Source: Curtobacterium sp. MCBA15_008 (GTDB lineage Bacteria; Actinomycetota; Actinomycetes; Actinomycetales; Microbacteriaceae). From it: 52,744 nt of DNA. The notes below the pieces were generated by a model. That model made no database searches. It was not told the DNA's origin and worked only from the letters and a program-made list of their open reading frames with translations. Position 1 is the stretch's first letter. Each line of letters opens with the position of its first letter. Where the stretch lies: contig NZ_MJGN01000045.1 of assembly GCF_001865065.1 (NCBI RefSeq), forward strand, positions 316,052-368,795, in the 5' to 3' direction. Shown in pieces: positions 25,352 to 35,112 of the stretch. A program made the position numbers and the translations under genes.

Positions 25352-25771
25352 GTGCTGCTGCCGACGGACCTGCTGGGGGAGTGGGAGCTCCGACGGACGG
25401 TGGACGACCGACTCGCCGGCCAGCGCGGGACCGTCACGGGCACGACGACCCTGACGAGCACCGGCCCGGACGAGGTCCGCTGGGACGAAGCGGGCACCAT
25501 GCACTTCGGCGGCCGCGCGACCCCGGTGTCACGGACGCTCTTCGTGCGCCGCGCTCCGGACGACCGCTGGACGGTGCACTTCGCCGACGGCCGGGTCTTC
25601 CACGACTGGGCGTGGGGCGAGCGGGTCGACCACCCGTGCACGCCGGACCACTACGCGGGTGTGCTCGACGGCGACGCCGGGCACTGGACCGTCCGGTGGG
25701 AGGCCCACGGCCCCGCGAAGGACTACGTGCTCGTCAGCGACCTGCGACGTCGGTCCCACGCGGCAGACTGA
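25352..25771 (+). CDS. DUF6314 family protein
   Basis: A 139-residue beta-rich protein with the family features LLGEWELRRTVDD, SRTLFVRRAPDDRWTVHFADGRVFH, HPCTPDHYAG and GPAKDYVLVSDL. It resembles a lipocalin-like barrel of unknown role. TAGCCT (25340-25345) overlaps the upstream SHOCT stop codon and lies 6 bases before the GTG, so it has its own leaderless promoter despite the 9-base gap. Confidence 0.85.
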   Translation: MLLPTDLLGEWELRRTVDDRLAGQRGTVTGTTTLTSTGPDEVRWDEAGTMHFGGRATPVSRTLFVRRAPDDRWTVHFADGRVFHDWAWGERVDHPCTPDHYAGVLDGDAGHWTVRWEAHGPAKDYVLVSDLRRRSHAAD

Positions 25772-25776
25772 GGGGC

Positions 25777-26442
25777 ATGGCCCGCTCCTCCGGTACCGAC
25801 GCTCCGCGCATCACCCTGACCGAACCCGCTGACCTCGAAGACTGGACGCCCGCTCCCGGCGACGTCCTGACCGGCGACCGCATCGAAGGCAAGCGGATCG
25901 AGACGTTCGACCTCGCGGGAGAGCGACTGCCGGACCTCGAGATCGAGGAGAGCATCATCGGCACGCTGCGGGTCGACGGTGCCGACCTCCGCGGGCTCCG
26001 GGTGCGGGACTCCGTGGTCGAGACGCTCGATGCCCCGGTGTTCAAGGCCTCCAGCAGCTCGTGGCGCGAGGTCCGGATCGCCGGCGGTCGTGTGGGCTCG
26101 GCCGAGCTCTACGACGCCGGGCTGAACGGGGTCGAGTTCGTCGGCATGAAGCTCGGGTTCGTGAACCTGCGCGGCTCGACGCTCACCGACGTCGTGTTCC
26201 GTGACTGCGTCATCGACGAACTCGACATCGCCGACGCCCGACTGCTGCGGGTGTCGTTCGACGGCAGTCGGATCCGCGCGGCCGAGGGGTCGAACACGCG
26301 GATCGACCACGTGGACCTGCGCGCCGCCGACCTCGACCGCGTGGAGCGGCTCGAGGGGTTCCGCGGGGCGACGATCGGCTCCGACCAGCTCTACACGCTG
26401 GCCCCGCTCCTGGCTGCGCAGGCCGGCTACCGCGTCGACTGA
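25777..26442 (+). CDS. Pentapeptide-repeat-like protein
   Basis: A 221-residue protein with about 15 degenerate A(D/N)LXX-type repeats in the central part (ADLRGLRVRDSVVETLDAP, LYDAGLNGVEFVGMKLGFVNLRGSTLTDVVFRDC and onward). This predicts a right-handed quadrilateral beta helix. It has no evident gyrase-protection context. CAGACT lies 7 bases before the ATG, overlapping the upstream gene end. Confidence 0.83.
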   Translation: MARSSGTDAPRITLTEPADLEDWTPAPGDVLTGDRIEGKRIETFDLAGERLPDLEIEESIIGTLRVDGADLRGLRVRDSVVETLDAPVFKASSSSWREVRIAGGRVGSAELYDAGLNGVEFVGMKLGFVNLRGSTLTDVVFRDCVIDELDIADARLLRVSFDGSRIRAAEGSNTRIDHVDLRAADLDRVERLEGFRGATIGSDQLYTLAPLLAAQAGYRVD

Positions 26443-26452
26443 CCCAAGCCGA

Positions 26453-26514
26453 GTTTCGCGCTCACCGACACTGCACGCTCGACCGGCCCCGCGAACTGTC
26501 GATCAGCCCGAAAC
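26453..26514. terminator. Inverted repeat, family B, between convergent genes
   Basis: A 20-base arm starting GTTTCGCGCT (26453-26472) pairs at 16 of 20 positions with 26495-26514. The right arm runs into the last codons of the flavoprotein gene. It separates the convergent pentapeptide and flavoprotein genes and shares its GTTTCG-GCT-A-CGACA core with the copy at 33841. Confidence 0.5.
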
Positions 26515-27492
26515 AGTGCCCGAAACAGCGGCGACGCCGGCCAGCGCCGCCGCCAGGTCGGCCTGCACCAGGTCGCCGTGCACGGCAGCGCCCGCCTGCG
26601 TGCCGGCAGCGGCCGACGCGATCACCGTCGCCATCGGGGACGCCACGTTGCCCGCCGCGTACACCCCGCGCACGTTCGTCTGCCCGGCAGCGTCCACGGT
26701 CAGCGCACCCCCGACCCGGAAGTCGCCCACCAGCTGGTCCGTGGCGACGAGGCCGAGGCCGGCCAGGAAGTCGACACGCGCCTCGGCGGTGCTCGCGGCC
26801 GCGAGGGCATCGAGCCCGACGACCTCGCCGGTCGCCAGCTCCACGCCGGTCAGCACGCCCTCGGACGACAGGACCCGAGCCACGGGTGCGTCCACCACGC
26901 CGATGCCACGAGCCGCGAAACCGGCACGGGCGGTGTCGTCGACGAGCGCCGGGTCGGTGACGAACGCCGTCACGTCGTCGCTCAGCGCCCGGAACATGAG
27001 CGCGTGGTGCGCCCCGAACGGCGTCGTCACCAGGACGCCGATGCGCCGGTCGCGCACCTCCCACCCGTGGCAGAACGGGCAGTGCACGACCCCGCGACCC
27101 CACTGCTCCGCGAGCCCCGGGACCTCGGGCAGGACGTCCACGGCGCCGGAGGCGACGACCAACCTGCGCGCGGTGACGACCGCGCCGGAGTCGGTGGTGA
27201 CCGAGAAGCCGACCGGGTCGACGCCGTCGCCGCCCGTGGCGGACGCGGCCACGATCCTCCCGGCCGTCACCTCGACGCCGTAGGCGGCCACCTCGTCGCG
27301 ACCGATGCGGGCCAGCTCGGACGGTGCTGCGCCTTCGCGACCCAGGTAGTTGTGCACGCCCTCGGCGGGCGCGTTGCGGGGCTCGCCCGCGTCGACGACG
27401 AGGACCGACCGTCGCGAACGACCGAGGATGAGGGCTGCAGACAGACCGGCGGCTGCTCCGCCGATGACGATGACGTCGTAGTGATCACGCAT
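26503..27492 (-). CDS. NAD(P)/FAD-dependent oxidoreductase, thioredoxin-reductase-like
   Basis: The 329-residue flavoprotein has FAD motif VIVIGGAAAGLSAA (residues 7-20), redox-type motif HCPFCHGWEVRDRR with CxxC, and the C-terminal GVYAAGNVASPMATVIASAA. The NAD(P)H motif between is degenerate (IGVLVTTPFGAHHALM, no GxGxxA), which suggests it may accept electrons in another way. CAGGAT lies 6 bases before the ATG. It is divergent from the XRE-cupin gene, a frequent pairing. Confidence 0.9.
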   Translation of the reverse strand: MRDHYDVIVIGGAAAGLSAALILGRSRRSVLVVDAGEPRNAPAEGVHNYLGREGAAPSELARIGRDEVAAYGVEVTAGRIVAASATGGDGVDPVGFSVTTDSGAVVTARRLVVASGAVDVLPEVPGLAEQWGRGVVHCPFCHGWEVRDRRIGVLVTTPFGAHHALMFRALSDDVTAFVTDPALVDDTARAGFAARGIGVVDAPVARVLSSEGVLTGVELATGEVVGLDALAAASTAEARVDFLAGLGLVATDQLVGDFRVGGALTVDAAGQTNVRGVYAAGNVASPMATVIASAAAGTQAGAAVHGDLVQADLAAALAGVAAVSGTVSG

Positions 27493-27523
27493 GCACGCAT
27501 CCTGCGGAATCAGTGGTCGTGCT

Positions 27524-27549
27524 GGCAAAGAAGATTGCCGGTCTGGCAA
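27524..27549. promoter_or_regulatory. Three alternating half-sites (GGCAA/TTGCC/GGCAA), probable XRE operator
   Basis: GGCAA (27524-27528), TTGCC (27535-27539) and GGCAA (27545-27549) form two overlapping inverted repeats with spacers of 6 and 5 bases, in the 67-base gap between divergent genes. They run up to the probable -10 (CAACAT, 27547-27552) of the XRE gene, suggesting autorepression. Confidence 0.6.
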
Positions 27550-27559
27550 CATGACCATC

Positions 27560-28198
27560 ATGGGCAGCAGAGCGCACGACCACGGCCGGGAGGAACGGAT
27601 CACCCCACGCACGACGGCGCAGGTGGTCGACGCGGTCGGCCCGCGACTCCGCGCGCTCCGGGCGCGGCGGGACGTCACGCTCGCGGCCCTCGCGACGGAG
27701 ACCGGCATCTCGGTGTCGACGCTGTCACGGCTCGAGTCGGGGCAGCGGAAGCCGACCCTCGAGCTCCTGCTCCCGCTGGCCCGGGCGTACCAGGTGCCGC
27801 TCGACGACCTCGTCGGAGCACCCGCGACGGGTGACCCCCGCGTCCACCTCAGGCCGGAGTCGCACGGCGGCCGCGTGGTGATCCCGCTCACGCGGCGGAC
27901 CGGCGGGGTGCGCTCGTTCAAGCAGCTGTTCCCGCCGAACTCGCCCGGCGGCGAACCGTCGCTGCAGACGCACGAGGGCTACGAGTGGCTCTACGTCCTC
28001 TCCGGGCGGCTGCGGCTGCTGCTCGGCGAGCACGACCTCGACCTCGGGCCGGGCGAGGTGGTCGAGTTCGACACCCACACCCCGCACTGGATCGGGAACG
28101 TCACCGACGAGGTGACCGAGGTGCTGTGCCTGTACGGGCCGCAGGGGGAGCGGGCGCACGTGCGGTCGCGGCCGGTCGTCGCGGAGCGCGAACGCTAG
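27560..28198 (+). CDS. XRE-family regulator with cupin domain
   Basis: A 212-residue protein with an N-terminal helix-turn-helix (VGPRLRALRARRDVTLAALATETGISVSTLSRLESGQRKPTLELLLPLARAY contains it) and a C-terminal cupin (EGYEWLYVLSGRLRLLLGEHDLDLGPGEVVEFDTHTPHWIG). Cupin regulators of this kind sense a small ligand. ATG at 27560 is preferred (CAACAT 7 bases before it); ATG at 27551 would add three residues. Its stop codon shares CTAG with the convergent GT2 gene. Confidence 0.9.
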   Translation: MGSRAHDHGREERITPRTTAQVVDAVGPRLRALRARRDVTLAALATETGISVSTLSRLESGQRKPTLELLLPLARAYQVPLDDLVGAPATGDPRVHLRPESHGGRVVIPLTRRTGGVRSFKQLFPPNSPGGEPSLQTHEGYEWLYVLSGRLRLLLGEHDLDLGPGEVVEFDTHTPHWIGNVTDEVTEVLCLYGPQGERAHVRSRPVVAERER

Positions 28199-28956
28199 CG
28201 CTCGGTCCAGCGCGCCGCAGCCCGCCGGCGTGCCCCCACACGGGAGCGCCGTGCCCACCGCCGCACCGGGTTCGCCCGCCGTCCGTTCACGTGGAACGTG
28301 TGGAACGCGCGTCGCGTCCGCAGCAGGGCGGACGGGAGGCCCGACAACGGTCGCGCAGACACCTGCACCGTGAGCGCACGGTCGGCCAGCACCCGCCATC
28401 CCGGATCGAGCTGCATGCTCAGGTCGACGTCGTCGTGCACCTCGGCGTCGCCGCGGTGCACGCGTGCGCGGATCACGAGCCACGTCTCGCGGCGCACCGC
28501 CATCGCCGACCCGAACAGCGGCGGTCGCCCGAGCGCGGCCCACATCAGGACGAAGTACGGGCGCATGTAGACCGCGTCCCACACCCGTCGGACCACCGGC
28601 CCGCCGTCGCGCGGACGTCCGGGGCCGGTGACCGCGACCACCTCCGGGTCGGCGAGGAGCCGGAGTGCGTCGGCGATCCACCCCGGCGGCGGGACCGAGT
28701 CGGCGTCGAGCCGGACGATCACGTCCCCGGTCGCGTGGTCGTAGCCGCGCGCCGAGGCCCGGGCGATGCCGCGCACGGGTTCGGTGAGGACCGTCGCGCC
28801 GGCCGCACGAGCGACGGCAGCGCTGTCGTCGCGGCTGCCGTTGTCCACGACGACCACCTCGTCGGGGCGCACCGACTGGTTCGCGAGGGCGTCGAGGCAC
28901 CGGCGGAGGTGCTCGGCGTCGTCCAGCACCGGGACGACCACGGAGACGGTGGACAT
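28195..28956 (-). CDS. Glycosyltransferase family 2
   Basis: A 253-residue GT-A protein: VSVVVPVLDDAEHLRRCLDAL, VVVDNGSRDDSAAVA, the metal-binding DADS (VRLDADSVPPPGW) and a C-terminal acidic HDDVDLSMQL. Only one hydrophobic segment is seen (PYFVLMWAALG), so it is probably membrane-attached. Sugar and acceptor are unknown. TTGGAT lies 6 bases before the ATG. Confidence 0.9.
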   Translation of the reverse strand: MSTVSVVVPVLDDAEHLRRCLDALANQSVRPDEVVVVDNGSRDDSAAVARAAGATVLTEPVRGIARASARGYDHATGDVIVRLDADSVPPPGWIADALRLLADPEVVAVTGPGRPRDGGPVVRRVWDAVYMRPYFVLMWAALGRPPLFGSAMAVRRETWLVIRARVHRGDAEVHDDVDLSMQLDPGWRVLADRALTVQVSARPLSGLPSALLRTRRAFHTFHVNGRRANPVRRWARRSRVGARRRAAARWTER

Positions 28957-29028
28957 CCCCCGATCCAACCGGAAGCGCGCTGGACGGACGTGCGGGCGGG
29001 GAACCGGCAGGCGGTAGCGTTGGCGGCC

Positions 29029-29454
29029 ATGGACCCGATCGAGGAGCTCGCCGCGGAGCTGCGGCAGTCCATCGGTCGCGTGGTCCGCGCCGCACGACGC
29101 GAGACGGACGCGCTCCCGGCGACCCACACCACCACCCTGGGGTTCCTGCGACGCGAAGGCCCGATGACGATCGCCGACCTCGCCCGGCGCCGCGGAGTGA
29201 AGCACCAGGGGCAGTCGCGCACGGTCGGCGAACTCGCGGACCTCGGGTACGTCGAGCGGACCGTCTCGGAGCGCGACCGTCGGGTGTCGGTGATCCGGAT
29301 CTCCCCGGCCGGGCAGCAGGCGCTCCAGAAGGACATGGACGCCCGCACCGACTGGCTCGCGACCGGCATCCGCGAGGAGCTCGACGACGAGGAACGGGCG
29401 CTGCTGGCCCGGCTGCCGGAGTTGTTCGAACGCGTCGCGCGCCGAGCCGACTGA
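29029..29454 (+). CDS. MarR-family regulator
   Basis: A 141-residue winged-helix protein: THTTTLGFLRREGPMTIADLARRRGVKHQ followed by SRTVGELADLGYVERTVSERDRRVSVIRISPAGQQAL. MarR proteins are dimeric repressors released by phenolic or oxidising ligands. TAGCGT (29015-29020) lies 8 bases before the ATG. The inverted repeat ahead of the next gene (29484) is a candidate target. Confidence 0.92.
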   Translation: MDPIEELAAELRQSIGRVVRAARRETDALPATHTTTLGFLRREGPMTIADLARRRGVKHQGQSRTVGELADLGYVERTVSERDRRVSVIRISPAGQQALQKDMDARTDWLATGIREELDDEERALLARLPELFERVARRAD

Positions 29455-29483
29455 ACGCTTCCTCACCTGCTCCCCGCGACAGA

Positions 29484-29502
29484 ACTACAACACAGTTGTA
29501 GT
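29484..29502. promoter_or_regulatory. Inverted-repeat operator overlapping the -10 of the metallo-hydrolase gene
   Basis: ACTACAAC-ACA-GTTGTAGT: perfect 8-base arms with a 3-base spacer, AT-rich, overlapping TAGTGT (29499-29504) which lies 7 bases before the ATG. Candidate binders are the upstream MarR protein or a BlaI/CopY-like repressor; the latter family recognises TACA/TGTA halves, but no such gene is adjacent. Confidence 0.65.
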
Positions 29503-29511
29503 GTTGCCGGC

Positions 29512-30153
29512 ATGGAGCTGACGAAGTACAACCACGCCACCGTCGTCCTCGAACAGGACGACACCACCCTCGTGATCGACCCGGGCACCTTCACGCCCGA
29601 GGCCGCCGACCTCGCCCGCGCCGCCGCCGCCGTACTCGTCACCCACGAGCACTTCGACCACCTCGACATCGAGGCCGTCCGCTCGGCGCTCGCCGCGAAC
29701 GACGCCCTGCTGGTGCGCGGGCCCGAGGCGATCGTCGAGCAGCTCGGCGCCCACGACGGTCGCGTCGCCGCCGTCCGTGCGGGCGACTCCTTCGAGGTCG
29801 GCCCGTTCTCGGTGCAGGTGTTCGGCGAGGAGCACGCGGTCATCCACCGCGACGTCCCCACGGTCGCGAACGTCGGGTACCTCGTGAACGGTGCCGTGTT
29901 CCACCCGGGTGACGCGTACCTCGAGCCCGGTGTCCCCGTGCAGACCCTGCTGCTGCCGACGAGCGGCCCGTGGACGAACACCGCGGCCGCCGTCGACTAC
30001 GTCCGGGCCGTCGCACCGGAACGTGCCGTCCAGATCCACGAGGCGATGCTGAGCGAGGTCGGCCAGCAGTCGACCGCGCGCTTCCTCGGGTCCGACGGTC
30101 TGGGGCCGGTGCCGGTGCAGATCCTGGCGGCCGGGGAGTCGACCACCGTCTGA
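29512..30153 (+). CDS. MBL-fold metallo-hydrolase (UlaG-like)
   Basis: A 213-residue protein with the zinc motif THEHFDHLD (HxHxDH), an N-terminal NHATVVLEQDDTTLVIDPG, and HPGDAYL with the later Asp ligand. This beta-lactamase-fold group hydrolyses phosphodiesters or lactones. The substrate is not evident. A strong operator covers its promoter, so it is tightly controlled. Confidence 0.88.
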   Translation: MELTKYNHATVVLEQDDTTLVIDPGTFTPEAADLARAAAAVLVTHEHFDHLDIEAVRSALAANDALLVRGPEAIVEQLGAHDGRVAAVRAGDSFEVGPFSVQVFGEEHAVIHRDVPTVANVGYLVNGAVFHPGDAYLEPGVPVQTLLLPTSGPWTNTAAAVDYVRAVAPERAVQIHEAMLSEVGQQSTARFLGSDGLGPVPVQILAAGESTTV

Positions 30154-30183
30154 CGGAGGCGGCCCACCGCGGTCGCGCCGTGC

Positions 30184-30212
30184 GCCTGGGAGGCGACCCG
30201 TGCCTCCCGGGC
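30184..30212. terminator. Hairpin behind the metallo-hydrolase gene
   Basis: GCCTGGGAGGC (30184-30194) pairs with GCCTCCCGGGC (30202-30212), 11 pairs including one G-U, loop of 7. It starts 30 bases after the stop codon and ends 12 bases before the next start. It is a diverged member of repeat family A. Confidence 0.6.
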
Positions 30213-30224
30213 CAGCATGGGGTG

Positions 30225-30902
30225 ATGTCCGCCGCGCCCACGACCGCAGTCCTCTTCGACATCGACGGCACCCTCGCCGACTCCAACTACGCGCACATCG
30301 ACGCGTGGTGGCGGGCGTTCCTCGCCGCCGGTGAGTCCGTCGACGCATGGCGAATCCACCGCGCCATCGGCATGGACTCGGCGAAGCTGCTCGAGGAACT
30401 CCTGCCGGACGCCTCCGACGAGACCCGCGACACCGCGAAGCAGTTCCACACCGCGTACTACGCCGAGCAGATGCCCCGACTCCGGCTGCTCCCCGGCGCG
30501 CGCGACCTGCTCCGTGCGGTCGCCGAGGCCGGGCACGCGGTGGTGCTCGCGACGAGTGCGCCGGAGAACGAGCTCGCGCGGCTCCGCGAGCTGCTCGACG
30601 CCGAGGGGTGGCTCACCGCGGTGACGAGCTCCGAGGACGTCGAGCAGGCGAAGCCCGACCCCTGCATCATCCGGGTCGCTCTCGACAAGGCCGGGGTGGC
30701 CGCCGACGCCGCCGTGATGGTGGGCGACGCGATGTGGGACGTCGAGTCCGCGGGACGGGTCGGCGTGACGTGCGTCGCGGTGATGACCGGTGGCATCGGC
30801 GGGGACGAGCTCCGCGGTGCCGGCGCTGCCGAGGTGTACGACGACGCCGCGGCCGTGCTCGCCGCGTTCCGGGCCGGCAAGGGGCCCCTCGCCGCGCTCT
30901 GA
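30225..30902 (+). CDS. HAD-family hydrolase (phosphoglycolate phosphatase-like)
   Basis: A 225-residue HAD protein with motif I DIDGTLADSN, cap domain (about 25-90), motif II ATSAPEN, motif III KPDP and motif IV VGDAMWDVESA. The catalytic Asp pair (DxD) is intact. Substrate unknown. ATG at 30225 has CAGCAT (30213-30218) 6 bases upstream. Confidence 0.9.
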   Translation: MSAAPTTAVLFDIDGTLADSNYAHIDAWWRAFLAAGESVDAWRIHRAIGMDSAKLLEELLPDASDETRDTAKQFHTAYYAEQMPRLRLLPGARDLLRAVAEAGHAVVLATSAPENELARLRELLDAEGWLTAVTSSEDVEQAKPDPCIIRVALDKAGVAADAAVMVGDAMWDVESAGRVGVTCVAVMTGGIGGDELRGAGAAEVYDDAAAVLAAFRAGKGPLAAL

Positions 30903-30922
30903 CGGCATCCGTGACAGGATCG

Positions 30923-30942
30923 TCGATCGTGATCACGATCGA
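30923..30942. promoter_or_regulatory. Perfect 20-base palindrome at the GNAT gene start
   Basis: Two 10-base perfect arms centred on GATC (TCGATCGTGA then its complement). It spans the GTG start at 30929. It may be an operator, an mRNA hairpin hiding the start codon, or chance; the amino acids encoded (ITIERV) give no constraint that explains it. Confidence 0.4.
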
Positions 30943-31411
30943 ACGCGTCCCGTGGGAGGACCCCCGTGCCGTGGCGCTCCGCGCCCGGATGGACGAGGAG
31001 ATGCACGAGCGGTACGCCTCGGCCACCGTCGACGAGGACCCCGCCGTGACGGCCGAACGGAACCGCGCGCTGAGCGTCGACCCGGCGACGGTCGTGTCCT
31101 CCGTGCTCGCGGTCGACGAGGACGGCGAGGCCATCGGGCACATCGCGATCCGACGACTCGGTGACGAGACCGAGCTGAAGCGCCTCATCGTGCTGGCGTC
31201 GGCACGGGGCAAGGGTGCGGCCACGGCGCTGCTCGACGAGTGCGAGCAGATCGGCCGCGAACTCGGGGCCGATCGCCTGATCCTGCAGACGGGCGACCGC
31301 CAGCCGGACGCCGTCGCGCTCTACGAGAAGACCGGCTGGAACCCGATCCCGGTCTACGAGCCGTACATCGCGACGCTGCCGTGGTCGTTCTGCTTCGAGA
31401 AGGCCCTGTAG
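30929..31411 (+). CDS. GNAT-family N-acetyltransferase
   Basis: A 160-residue GNAT protein with the acetyl-CoA loop ASARGKGAATALLDECEQIG preceded by the strand LKRLIVL, and YEKTGW near the C-terminus. Substrate unknown. GTG at 30929 is preferred because AGGA lies 10 bases before it; GTG at 30911 has no such signal. It follows the HAD gene by 26 bases and may be cotranscribed. Confidence 0.88.
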   Translation: MITIERVPWEDPRAVALRARMDEEMHERYASATVDEDPAVTAERNRALSVDPATVVSSVLAVDEDGEAIGHIAIRRLGDETELKRLIVLASARGKGAATALLDECEQIGRELGADRLILQTGDRQPDAVALYEKTGWNPIPVYEPYIATLPWSFCFEKAL

Positions 31412-31423
31412 CCCCAGGACTAT

Positions 31424-31448
31424 TTGCACTTTCAGCTTGAAAGTGCAA
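31424..31448. promoter_or_regulatory. 25-base TetR operator upstream of efflux operon
   Basis: TTGCACTTTCA-GCT-TGAAAGTGCAA: perfect 11-base arms with a 3-base centre, in an AT-rich patch 10 bases before the GTG of the TetR gene and touching its likely -10 (AATTCT). Strong candidate for autoregulation of the TetR-MFS operon. Confidence 0.8.
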
Positions 31449-31458
31449 TTCTTGCTCG

Positions 31459-33752
<2,294 letters not shown>

Positions 33753-33771
33753 ACGCAACCACTCACGGCCT

Positions 33772-33803
33772 GGAGGCGCGGTGCCAGCTGGCACCGCGCC
33801 TCC
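33772..33803. terminator. Perfect 32-base palindrome (repeat family A) behind MFS gene
   Basis: Two 16-base perfect arms (GGAGGCGCGGTGCCAG and its complement) with no loop bases, starting 20 bases after the MFS stop codon. Preceding CCT makes the left half the full family motif CCTGGAGGCGCGGTGCC. Confidence 0.75.
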
Positions 33804-33844
33804 TGTCCGTCGTCCGGTCGCGCTCACTGCCACGGCCGGCGTTT

Positions 33845-33898
33845 CGTGCTGACCGACAGCTCACGCGTTCCAGCGCACGTGAGCTGTCGCTGAGCGCG
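33845..33898. terminator. Inverted repeat, family B, before convergent LacI gene
   Basis: CGACAGCTCACG (33854-33865) pairs with CGTGAGCTGTCG (33878-33889), with outer pairs extending to 33845 and 33898. Same core as the copy at 21041 (CTGTCGCT-AGCGCG on the right side). It faces the 3' end of the LacI gene. Confidence 0.65.
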
Positions 33899-33919
33899 TG
33901 AGGTCGCGGTGACCCGGCG

Positions 33920-34930
33920 CTACGCGCCGGTGCTCGCGCCGGTGCTCGCGCGCGGCACGAGCCGCGTCGGCAGGGCCGCGGGCTCGGCGGCCGTGCCGTC
34001 GAGTGTCGCGAGCAGGCGGAGGGCTGCCGAGCGGCCGAGTTCAGCTCCCGGCAGGGCCACGCTCGTCAGGGCGGGCGCGGTGACGGACGACGACGGCAGG
34101 TCGTCGAAGCCGGCGACCGCCAGCTCCCCGGGCACGGCGATCCCGAGTCGACCCGCGGTCCGGAGGACGCCGTACGCCAGGGTGTCGGCGGCCGCGACGA
34201 CGGCGGTGACGTCGTCCTCCTGCCAGGCCTCGATGACGTGCTCGGTGGCCGATGCCGCGGCGTCCACGGTGAGATCGGCGCGCGCCGTGATCTCGGACAC
34301 CGTGATGCCGGCGGCGGAGCACTCTTGCTCGAAGAGCTCGCGGCGGACGCCGAACGTCGTCGCACGCGAGGTCCCGTCGAGGTACCCGACACGGCGGTGC
34401 CCCTGTTCGTGCAGGTGCGCGACGAGGTCGTGGACGCCGGGGGACAGGTCGTAGTTGACGGCCTCGGCGCCACCGGGGGCATCGAGGAGGACCACGGGCA
34501 CACTCGCGGACATCGGTTCGCCGGCGGCCGGTGCGTCGACGAGGATCCCCGCAGGTCGGAGTCGTTCGAAGCGCCGGACGTCGGCGGCGACGGGCTGCGC
34601 GCCGCGCTCGGTCACGGACAGCACGAGCTGGAACCGGTCACCGATGGTGTCCCGCACGCCGCGGATGACCTCGGCGAAGAACGGGTTCGACAGGTCCGGG
34701 GCGATGAGCACGACGAGGTCGCCGCTGCCCCGCGCCAGGGAGCTCGCCGCGTGGTCGACCACGTAGCCGAGCTCCTCGACGGCGTCGCGCACCCGGGAGG
34801 CGATCGGCGCGGACACCCGGCCCCGCTCCTTGCCGTTCACGACGAGCGACACGGTGGCGATGCTCGTGCCCGCACGCTCGGCCACCATCGCGGCGGTCAC
34901 ACGGCGGCCGGGCGCGGCTGAGGATGGCAC
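33920..34930 (-). CDS. LacI-family regulator of nucleoside salvage operon
   Basis: The 336-residue protein has an N-terminal LacI HTH (VTAAMVAERAGTSIATVSLVVNGKERGRVS start region), a hinge, and a periplasmic-binding-like sensor domain (LVVLIAPDLSNPFFAEVIRGV; VAGFDDLPSSSVTAPALTSV). It is divergent from the nucleoside hydrolase operon, and two operators lie between. TAGCAT lies 6 bases before the GTG. The C-terminal ASTGASTGA comes from a short tandem repeat in the DNA. Confidence 0.93.
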   Translation of the reverse strand: MPSSAAPGRRVTAAMVAERAGTSIATVSLVVNGKERGRVSAPIASRVRDAVEELGYVVDHAASSLARGSGDLVVLIAPDLSNPFFAEVIRGVRDTIGDRFQLVLSVTERGAQPVAADVRRFERLRPAGILVDAPAAGEPMSASVPVVLLDAPGGAEAVNYDLSPGVHDLVAHLHEQGHRRVGYLDGTSRATTFGVRRELFEQECSAAGITVSEITARADLTVDAAASATEHVIEAWQEDDVTAVVAAADTLAYGVLRTAGRLGIAVPGELAVAGFDDLPSSSVTAPALTSVALPGAELGRSAALRLLATLDGTAAEPAALPTRLVPRASTGASTGA

Positions 34931-34987
34931 GGTCCGATGCTACCGACGGTGGTCGTGCTCGTGACCGCGGCGGGTCGCGCGCTTGAC

Positions 34988-35025
34988 GTCAAACGCTTGA
35001 CGTGGTTCCATGTCAAACGCTTGAC
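34988..35025. promoter_or_regulatory. Tandem LacI operators
   Basis: Two identical copies of GTCAAACGCTTGAC at 34988-35001 and 35012-35025, 24 bases apart (close to two helical turns), with a central CG as in LacI/PurR family sites. A further TTGACGTCAA overlaps the first. Position between lacI-like gene and the operon makes the assignment strong. Confidence 0.8.
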
Positions 35026-35112
35026 GTGCCGTGCCGGGAATTGATCCTCCGACGGTGCGGACCCCACCACGTCGGGCCCAGACCTCATCCCCGACGAAGT
35101 GGAGCACCTCGC

